Both the position numbers and the translations under genes were made by a program. Source: Chamaelirium japonicum (lineage: Eukaryota > Streptophyta > Magnoliopsida > Liliales > Melanthiaceae). From it: 64,000 nt of DNA. Shown one piece after another: positions 43,570 to 54,200 of the stretch (its first letter is position 1; each line of letters starts with the position of its first letter). Below the pieces are notes generated by a model. That model made no database searches and was not told the DNA's origin. It saw only the letters and a program-made list of their open reading frames with translations. Location: contig OX393550.1 of assembly GCA_947650365.1 (NCBI GenBank), positions 48,158,440 through 48,222,439 of the forward strand, read 5' to 3'.

Positions 43570-44510
43570 ATATGAAACGAGGTTTGCTATATATTAGAAT
43601 TTTTTAAAATTACAACCGAGTTTGATTTTGTTAAGAATTAACGTGTGGGATCAAGTCTGCTAGTATAATCAGATTTCGATTGGATGGGTTCAAAATTGTG
43701 GTATTATAACTGAGGGTGGCGATTTATGACATAATTTTTTAAGCGCGGCTTGTAAGTCTTACACTCAATATACCTAAAACAACGTCTTTCAAAAAAAAAA
43801 CCCCTAAAATAACCCTATGTAGGGGCAACCCATAAATCCATATTTTTCAAAGGGGCATCCTGCTGCCCGCCCTGTCTTCCTTCTCCTCGTCCCTCCTCCC
43901 TCCGTCCTCTTCTTTCTCCTCCATTTGAAATAGTGACTCGACCATTACAAGACGAATCTCTATGCATCTCATTCAACCATTTGCTTAATAAGTACTCCTG
44001 CATACTATTCAGCCATTGGTGGCCGAGTGTTTGTACAAACCATTTTGCTGTTAAAGGGTGAGTGATCGATGGTGGCCTAGTGCATAATATTCAAGTATCG
44101 GAGGCCAAACACGTCTACATCGCATTCAGCCATTTGAGGCCGAGTGCTCTTACAGTCCATCCGTTCATTGGAGGCCGAGTGATCGACAGTGGATGAGTGC
44201 CACTACATTGCACTCATTCTCCTAGGGCCGAATGGTTTGTACAATCACTTAGATTGAAAATAGCAGAGTATAAGAGGAAGATGAGGAAGAGGAAGAGGAA
44301 GAGGGAAGGAGGGAGGAGGCAACGACAATGGGTTGGTTGGGATCAACGGCGTTGAATGGACAGTGACATGCATGAGATCAACGATATACACAAGCACCGA
44401 TGAGCTAGGAAGAGGAAAGACAAAGAAGGTATGAGCTACCTGCAGAGTTGGGGGTTGTCTTCAATCGTGACCTGCCCCTAGCAAAAAAATGACTTATAGG
44501 GTTGCTCGGA
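43570..44510. other. Intergenic DNA
   Basis: It contains three related ~60-bp segments around ttggtggccgagtg / attggaggccgagtgatcga (about 44015-44200). No gene was seen. Confidence 0.4.
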
Positions 44511-44528
44511 AGGATTCAGAACAAGGCT

Positions 44529-45070
44529 ACTCTAGGGGTGACTATCGGTCGGGTTCGGGTCGGACCCTACCCCTATCCATACCCATACCCATTCGGATAT
44601 GGCAGGGTCCATACCCAACCCATACCTATTCGGTTAGAAGAGGCTCTATACCTAATCGGGATTCGGGTTTTGGTTCGGATTTCGGTATAAATTGGATATA
44701 ATTTTGTTTTTTTTTCTGCATCATATATCAAATTTTTTTAAGGAGAAAAATCAAGGTATCATCACAATGCAATGATAATTAAGCTCTTTTGGTTTCATAT
44801 AACAATGGTTTTAGTAGAGTATAAGTTTGGTAGAGATATGAGTTCAGTTAGAATTTGGATATATGACAATGAGTTTGGAGTCAAACTGTATTACCGATAG
44901 TATACACAAGTTAGAGAATTGGATGTCGGGTATGGGTATTGAGGTATCCATACCCATATACCAAAGTTTATATACCCTTATCTTACCTAAATCAAGTTTC
45001 GGGTATAAAATCCGTACCCATGCCCAATTGTTCGGGTCGGGTTTCGGTCGGGTTTTTGGGTTTTCGCAGT
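44529..45070. repeat. hAT-like cgggt/acccg repeat, incomplete
   Basis: It begins tctaggggtgactatcggtcg and ends in a cgggtcgggtttcggtcggg cluster. A complementary right terminus was not found. It stops about 145 bp before the HINT4 start codon, so it forms much of that promoter. Confidence 0.5.
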
Positions 45071-45214
45071 CCATTCAATCAAGCAGAGTCAAACCACAGA
45101 GTCGAAGTCGTTAGGAGGGGGTCGACTCGGTCCAAACCCGCGCCTTTGCCAGCTCCCTATTGGTGATGTCGGTGGAGGGGGCACGCAGCAATGGAGCTTA
45201 GGGCATAGGGAGCC

Positions 45215-48200
45215 ATGGCGGGCAGAGGGAAGCCGTGCGTGTTCTGCCAGATCGCACGGTCTTCCACCTCCACCCCTCTCCTCTATAACGTCGGTTCTCT
45301 CAACCTCGCCTTGCTTTAAATTCGAAAATCCTCTCTGTTTCAAAAGATTTTTTTTTTTTTGTTTCTGATCCAGGATGGGAGTGTCGTCGCTTTCCAGGAC
45401 ATCAACCCATCCGCCTTCAGGTGATTGATGCTCTCGAGTCTCTTCTCACTACTTTCTCTTGATATTATCGTTTTCATTCCTCCAAAAAAAAAAAGTGTTT
45501 TTTGGGGGGTTGTTTGTGCTGAGTGATTTTCGATAAAAAGTTGCTCTCGAATTGAGTTCGTTTTAGTAAAATTGGTGCATGTACACTGGCAATTTTATTT
45601 ATTATATGTACTGAGTGAAGACCATGTAGGATGCATCTATAGATGTTTCCTAGAATGCAAGGAAGATAACCCAAATTCAACTCGGGTTGTATTTATTCAA
45701 CCCTAACCCTAACCCTAACTCAATCTTCATCTCAATCTATATTGAAACAAAGATTGAGATAGAGAATAATGATATCAAAAATCAATTGGACTAATGACTT
45801 ACTCAAGGTGGTGTATATTTATTCGTGCAATTCATTGGTATTTTAATTAAAAGAAGGATTTCGAATGGTTTCATTAATCCATTAAAAACATGCGACAATA
45901 CCAAAACAGGTGGATTGGCGGGTGACAAGGAAAAACACACACGATTAATGCATGTCATAGACCATATTCAAGGCTTATGAGATGGACCATAGTAATTGTA
46001 TGTATTTCGTGCTGCTAATGAGAGATTGAGGAGTTAGTCGATAGTCCTCTCTTTCAATCAGTTCACTAATTGTTGATACTTAGGATCCCCCTTGGTTTAC
46101 TTCTTTTGTAGGGTTCCATGCTATATTCAGAGCTTGTAAATTGTAATGAAGAAATAGAGAATAAATGTTGATAAAGTGGTTGCACCAATAGAGGGTGTAC
46201 AATATGAAACTTAGAGGAAACGTCTAATGTCACAAATAGGTTATAGGGTGCAAGAGGGTTAGCATAGCTCCATGTTAATCACTTAAACCCAACTTTAACT
46301 AACCTAAATGGGCTATATGTCAAGCATCATGCTAGAATTCAACCCAATCACTTTAATGGTTTGGGTCGGGTTGATTCTAATTCCATGTTAGGTTTGGGTA
46401 TAGTTTACGTATTTGGGATTGATCTTACTATTTGATCTTGGTTGAATAGACTGCTGAGATCAAATGCCACATCAGGGTGGCTCGATCTGGATGAAAAACA
46501 AAATGGATGATTAGCTTTTTTCGATTTGTTTAGGGTAAGTCTGCTTGGGTCAGGTCCAATTCTGCCTGATACCATTTCAGCCTTTCTGACCTAGTTCAAG
46601 ACTCAACCTAGGTGTATTTTTCGCACTTGACCCATGATTCACTTTGTGGTCACCTTGTAGAAGTAAACGGTTACTAACCAGCTTGCACCTATGGTTCTCT
46701 CATGTAGTAGAATTAGGGGTATAGGATTTCCCAAAATCTTTCTTTTTGCTACCTTTCTTCCATATACAAAAGGACGAAGAGATGGAGGATACATCTAAAA
46801 TAGGATCGGAGGATGGATGAGTTGGGAGTGTTCATTTGGAGTGTTCCGTGATTTTCAAATTCGTTTGGGAAATTCAAAATTGCTATGTTTTATAAATCAA
46901 AATGTTAGGCATCAAAAATAAATCATGAACATGAGCATCACATAAAGTATGTGATAAACCTAGAATGATTGGGTTAGAAATGGGTAGAGATGGGACATAT
47001 TTGGGTTGAAGCATATAGAGAGAGGAGAGGGCATCCATGGTCAGAAGTTGTGAGAAGGGACTTTAGAGACTTCTTCCTTTCTACAGAATTTTACTTTGGA
47101 GAGGAATCAATGGAAAAGTAGGATCCAAGTAGATGCCGTAAGACTTGTTCTTATGTTGCTTGATCTTGATTGCTAATGGTGTTATCATCGTCGATATAAT
47201 TAATCATCAAAACCACCAATGTTAGCCCTAAGCCCAGATGAAAAAGATGGAGGGTTGATGGTCAAGGGAAGGGAGTGAGAGGTTCAAGCTATGAAATAAC
47301 CTTCAATAGGATTGAATGGCAAAAAAGGATCCATAAAGGTGAGCCCAATTTTTTGCCATATGCTTTTTGGTTATGGTCATGATTTAGGCTTTGCATCACC
47401 ATAATTATTAGTCCAAAGAATCACTAGAAGGGGTTTTTCCAATATTATGTCAGTTTCTGTAGCATAATAAATTCTTTCGCATTTACTCTGTCGGATAATG
47501 GCTGGTATTATGATAATCTTCATTTTTGACTTCATTTCCAATTTCATAATATGGTAGGCATTATCTTGTTATACCCATAGAGCACATATCAACTGTCAAC
47601 GATCTCCAAAGAAGAATAGAAGATCATCAGTTAGGTATTCAAGTTCTTTATTTATGACATTTAATGTTAGATTGCATGTATGAATACATCTTGCAACTGC
47701 ATATTTTTAATGGTAGTGTATTAAATGTTCATATCCTCTTCAGTTAGTCACATGTTGAGCGTGGGGCAAACACTTCTACTCAAAGATGAACCTGGATCCA
47801 AACTTCATAGGTATTTATTCGGATTCATTGTTTTTTTTTCACCAAATTTATGTGTTTTGATATTTTCTTTCTTAAATCAATGGGAATGTATGAATGTTAT
47901 CTTGTAGTTGAATTAGCGGCATGCAGTTTTAATTTTGGTATTGTAGAAGTTCTAGAAATTGATTTAGAGTGCTCAAGTTTTATGATTTTTTGAGGATTGT
48001 AACTTCATTGGCCTTGCTCTTTGGAGGCCAAACTTCTTATAAAGATACTATTTCCTCTATTATAGTACATACTTTCACATTACCCTTACTCATTGATGTT
48101 TATGTTGCTACTGTAGTTAATCTCTTGTTGTTGGTTCAAAATCTTCATGGTGAACTAATGTTGGATCCACCTAGGTTTAGGGGAATGTGAGAGGATCTTA

Positions 48201-51200
48201 GTGCAACAATGTATATGTACATGTTTCTTTCATGTACACAGTTTCTATATCTGGGCCTATATGCCCCTATGTGTGGGTTGTAGCCTCATCATGATATCAA
48301 AGCCTTGTAGAGAATTGGGTCTTATTTCCAACATTTCTCCTTATGTAATCACTAATCAGAGAGACAAAAATGATACGAAGATGGGAGGCCTGCAGGTTAG
48401 AGATACACTAGTGGTTTAATTTATTGAGGTCAACCAATGAGGTTCTGAGTTCCTTTTTGATGCAAGGGAGGTGCTCCTCGACATGAGCCAATTCCTTCAA
48501 ATGCTAGAGGGTGGGTCCAAGGTCCACTGAAAGAGTAGTTCATCTATGGCCGTCCATATGCTCCAAGAAGTGTAGTGTAGCATATGGAAGTCCTAAAGTT
48601 GTGCTGGTAGATATCTACCTATCCAAGTTGCCATTAGTAAAAATAAGTTCTAGGATCAAGTAAACCCCTACTCTAAGACCTTTTTCATCCCTCCCATAAG
48701 AGCCCAACCTGCTGACAAATCATAAATGTGAAAAACATATATCAGATTTTCTCTCAGATGCCCGTCCTTTTGATTATGGTGGATGACCCATATTGATAAC
48801 CGAAAGTGGGAGAATGCCTCATCTTTTGTACCTTAGTGTTTGTTGTCTCTATATTCCATCACCACCCCCATCAAGTCTGTCCCGGTTTCACATGTTGCTC
48901 TACAAATTCCTCGCGATAATCCAATGCGGTGCTGCCTTCAATGGCACCGAGCACAACATTGGTGGGATAGACCACTTCTACTTTTATATATGGTAGTATC
49001 ATACACTTATAAGGATGTGACTATTAATAGTGCTATATTTGCATCATTTCAAATACACTTCCATTTTATTATTAAACAACCTTGTTACTATCTCTTTCAG
49101 ACAATATGAGTAGGTGTGTGCATGCGTGCGTGAGAGAGTTGCATTTTATAAAAGGTGAGGGCATTTATTAGCTCTTTAGGATAGTGGTGATGATCCCTTG
49201 ATCATCACAACTCAAGTTTTCATGTTATGAAGTTGTATATGACAATGTATTCAAATGGATTATTCTATTCCTCAAGGATTCCCGCATAGAAATGATTTTT
49301 TTGGGTGGGGTTCATGTCCATCATCTTACCATCAAGGTTTTAAACCCGAGTATCGGTCGTGGTCTCAACCAGGACCAGATTCGGCCATATTTTGCTAAAC
49401 TATTCATTTTTTTATATTCAAGATGAAGTACCGTGTTGTATGCAAGGAACAAAAAATCGATATATTTCGCGAAATATCACGGAATATATCGGAAGAATGA
49501 AAACCCGATACAAAATATCACCTGCAGTCTCGAGCAGAACTGGAAATGTCAAAATATTGAGTGGTTTCGCGAAATATCGCGATATTTCCACGAAATATTT
49601 CCATCTCTACGAAATATCGCGAGATTTTGTCGAAATTTCGCGAAAATTTCGAAAAAAATTGCAAAATTTATCCGAAATTCTGTGACTGACTGGTTATAAA
49701 AGGGGACTGGGGGGCCTGGTTCTCAGTAGCTTATTTACATATAATAATATTTAAGTAAATATCGTTTTACTTAATTTTTATTTTCTCCATTTACTTTAAG
49801 TTATTATATGTAAAAAAGCAAATACCTCCCCATTTGATTTCAATAAAAATATCAAAAAAATAAAAAATAAACTTTCAGCTTTAGTAGGAGAAAAAAGTTT
49901 TTATGGATTTTTATAAAATCTACACTGTGAGAAAAGTGATTAAATCAACTCCTTTTTAGCTCAAAAAATTCCACAAGACGTAGAAGTACGAGTGCATCTA
50001 GAAAACCATGGTCCGTCTTAGAAAATTTTGAATGTATAAAAACTTTTCTATATAAAAACTCTTTTTTTCAGACTTAGTAAAAAAACAGTGTTTCACATTT
50101 CAGCATAATTTTTGCACAATTTCAAATTTGCATAACTTTTTTTGTTTTAAGTCCGCTTTCAAAATCGTTTGAAACATTATTTTAACAATCAGCTAATCTT
50201 TATTTCAAAAATATTTTTATCCAAAAAAAAGATTAAAAAACATTTAAAAAATATATATCAAAACCGAACCAAATAAGATTGTACAAGACTCACAGACTTA
50301 ATACATTAAATACATGTTATGTGAAGCTCTACACCCCTAGATAGGGTACGAATATTATTTGAGTGTTCCAAAGTGTGTATCTATACTTGGTTTATAACTA
50401 TCCGGAGTTTCACTAAAAAATTCCATCAAAAAATCAATATTTCCACCATTTCTACAAAATTGCAATATTTCCATACTGTCGAAATATTTCCATATCCAGA
50501 AGGTCGAAATTTCCACCAAAATGGAGATTTCGAACCTTGGTTGTATGTTATTTGCAAATGATATAATGTTAGTTGATGAGACAATGACAAGGTTAAATAT
50601 TAAATTGGAATTATGGCGGAAACCTTTGAAAGGTAAAGGACTTAAAAATTAATCGAGCTAAAACGAAATATCTAGAGTACAATTTTAATGAAAATGATAA
50701 TGATAACAAAGCCCATTTCACAATTAATGGTCAAGAAGTACAACAATGTGATTGTTTTCGGTATCTTGGATCTGCCATACAGAAGAATAAAGAGATAGAT
50801 GATATATCCAATAGTATTAAAGCGGGTTGGATGAAGTGGAGAGGAGCCTCAAGAGTGCTATGTGATTGACACATGCCTTTAAGAATTAAGACTCAAGCGT
50901 AAATTTTACAAGACAACAATAAGTCCTGCAATGTTATGGTTTATAATGTTGGCCCTTAAAGAGAGCTCAAGCTCATAAGATGAGCGTAGCAGAGATGAGG
51001 ATGCGGAGGTAGAGGTGCGGAAAAACTAGGAGTGATAGAGTAAGGAATGAGTGTATTAGAGAAAGTGTTGAAGTGGCACCAATTGAGGACAAGATAATGT
51101 AGAATATATTAAAATGGTTTGGCCATGTACAACGTAGAGTAGAGGTGACCTTGATAAGGAGAGGGTTCTAGATTAGTGTGGAAGATCCAAGGAGGAGGGG

Positions 51201-54200
51201 AAGACCTAGAATAACATTGATGGAAGTTGTTAGAAAAGACATGAAAAAACTTTCATTGACAATAGATATAGCCCTAAATAGAAATGAATGGCGAAGAAGG
51301 ATTTATAAAGCTGACCCCAAGTAGATGGCACATGGCTTGATGTTCATGCTTCCTTTGTCGACGTAAGGGAAAATGATCTAATTCACGATTTCATAAGAAT
51401 TGAGTTACTCGAAATCCACTATTTCGTATAGCGAAAAAAGGTTTGATACAACGGGTTCATGATTGATTCCCGATAAAGGATTAGATCGCACCAATATCAA
51501 TCCCTTTTATTTCAAGTCGTAGAATCAACCACTCGCCAAACATCAAGGAACTACTGGTTTTGTCATGATTCAATTGTTTTCGAATTGGTCCATCCAATGG
51601 TTCTAAATGTAACATGACAAAGAATTGGATCCCATAATACCAATTAGAGATTTGTTGGTTTCCTTAGGTACTATAGTACTTAAAATACCAAATTTTTATC
51701 CATCTTATCATGTATTAACTCATAATCAGTTCTTGTTAAAGAAATATTTGCTATTGGACAATTTTAAACAGGCTTTCCATGTATTTTAAGTATTTAAATA
51801 TTGTTTAATGGATGAAGATAGGAGGATTTATAATCCCGATCCATGCAGTACATCATTTTGAATCCATTTCATTTGATTTGGTGTTTTCTCCAGCACGATT
51901 CTTGTGAGGAGACATCCACAATAATTAGCCTTGGACAATTTATTTGTGAAAATGTATGTCTCCAAATACGGACCACACATAAAAAATCTAGAAAAATTTT
52001 AATTGGTCATGTTGACTCCTTAGTTATAAGATCAGGTAAGCCCTATTTAGCTACTCCTGGGGCAACTGTTCATGGCCATTATGCGAAAATCCTTTATGAA
52101 GGAGAGACGTTAGTTACATTTATATATGAAAAATCGAGACATGGTGTTATAACGCAAGGTCTCCCAAAAGTCGAACAAGTCTTAGATGTGTGTTTGATGG
52201 ATTCAATATCCATGCACCTCGAAAAGAGAGTTGAAAGTTTAAACAAACGTATACCAATAATTCTTGGAATCCCCTGGGAATTATTAATTAGAGCTAAGCT
52301 AACCATAGCCCAAAGCCATCCTTTGGTTAATAAGATTAAAAAGATTTATCGATCTTAGGGGGTACAAATCCATAATAGACATATAGAGATTATTGTATGT
52401 CAAATAACATCAAAAGTGTTGGTTTTAGAGATGGAATGTCTTTCGATAAAAAAAAAGAGATGGGATGTCTAATGTTTTATTTTACCTGGAGAATTAATAG
52501 GATTCTTGTTAGCAGAATGAGCAGGGCGTGTTTTGGACGAAGTGATCAGTTATCGGGCAATCTTATTGAGAATTACGAGAGCATCTCTGAACACTCGAAG
52601 TTGTGTTCACTGAGAAGCCAATTAAAAAGAGTAAAAGAAGGGCATCGAGGTTCTATCATTTTGTGTGTGTGTGTGTATTTGGGGGGGGGGGGGGGGGGGA
52701 AGAGAAAGAGAAAGAGAGAATGTTGCTTGAGTAATCTATATTCCTACTTCCTAGTCTATAATGAATTATGCAATGAACCAATGATCATGAATTGTGTTTT
52801 GTAATCCTTAAGCATAATACTAGACTAATCCAACACATAAAATTTAATAAATATATCAAATTCCACAATTTAGAATCATACAATGAATACAGTGACTTTA
52901 TAACTTAAAAAGACCGGTTCATACCTATAACTAGTTTACTAATGGGAAAAAAAATCACAAACCAGTATTTTAGATTATTCTGGATTTTTTTTTTATTTTT
53001 TCAAAATTTTTTGAAATAAAAAATCAATTCACACCTATATGAACCGGTTCAGACCGATACCGATTCGTATCACCCGGTTCGGACCGTTTTTCCAGCCAGC
53101 CGATAATTTGTCCGTGACCGGTATTTTTATCCATAGTTGTGAGTGAATGAATGATTCCACTCAATGGGGCATTGACCCTATATATCTATACATGAGATGG
53201 GGTCACCCAAGGTGCACATACCCCAAAGCAAGGATAAATCTAATCTATACAAGGCTAAGTATATACACACTCTAACATATCACATATAAACAAATCGTAA
53301 ACCACCATTTTCTCATCCCATGATTCATTGGCTCCCTATTTTTGTTTGCCAATACCTAAAAGAAGTTTCATCAATTTTTTTTCTAAATTATATGATATTT
53401 AACGTATCTTAAGCTACTGCGGAAGTTGTGTGAGTCTTTGCTAAAGGCTTTAATATGATAAAGAAGAATAATGTTAAATAGGAGTTTGAATAATAAAAGC
53501 TTGAACACGAGGTGATTTCGCCTTATTCGCCATCTTTTTTTTTTGCTTTTCCTTTTTCCTTCATTCTTCTTCCTCTTCATGGCTATTACTCTCATCTCAT
53601 ATTTAAAGAAGAAATTGCAGCTACTATGTTAAGGAAGTGTGTAGTTCAAGGATCAAAATACCGGCCGGTTCAAACCGAGAACATGACTGAACCGCACCGA
53701 TATTCACCTGATATCGGTCGTGAGAAATAAACCGCATAAAAACCGGCCGGTTCGACCGAATACCGGTTTGAACCTGCCGGTTTGAACCGACAGAGGGTAT
53801 TAAGCATGGTTTTGGGGGTTTTCTTCATTCCGGTTTCATTTTTTGGTACATCTTTCTTCATTCCCACATGAGGTGAAGCTCCAAACAAGCTGGATTTTGC
53901 AAGATTTGAAGCCAAAAAGTCGGTTTTGAAGATCAAAATCACATTTGAAGATATGTTTTTATCATTTTTTTTATTTTTCTTTTGTTTTGTTTCATTTTTT
54001 TTGAAAAAAAACCAAATAATTGTGGTGAAGACAACACATGTGTCTTCGATTCACATAGTATGGATTTCGGAGATGGTAGGAATGTTGGTGTTGAACATGC
54101 TCGTATTAATCCTACTACGAGTTCACAGGGTGGTACTAGGGGTGCATATAATAGTGGAGTTAGAGAAGCCAGAAGGCAGTGGCAACAACCACCTTATTAT

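Larger units (their letters stand above)
45421..47557 (+). other. HINT4 intron 2
   Basis: 2.1 kb. It holds (CCCTAA)n-type telomere-like repeats at 45699-45718, a gggtc/gaccc-rich stretch at 46260-46640 with no clear ends, and a LINE scrap at 47290-47400. Confidence 0.85.

Noticed and set aside
45695-45720. Ancient telomere fusion
   Set aside because: Only about three units are present; too short and commonly found by chance or repair.
48186-48303. Solo copia LTR plus PBS in HINT4 intron 4
   Set aside because: The tgatatcaaagc PBS-like site is suggestive, but there is no second LTR, no target duplication and no pol sequence.
51843-52358. 171-codon frame as a nuclear gene
   Set aside because: It is a piece of plastid rpoC2 with no start or end of its own and is interrupted on both sides.
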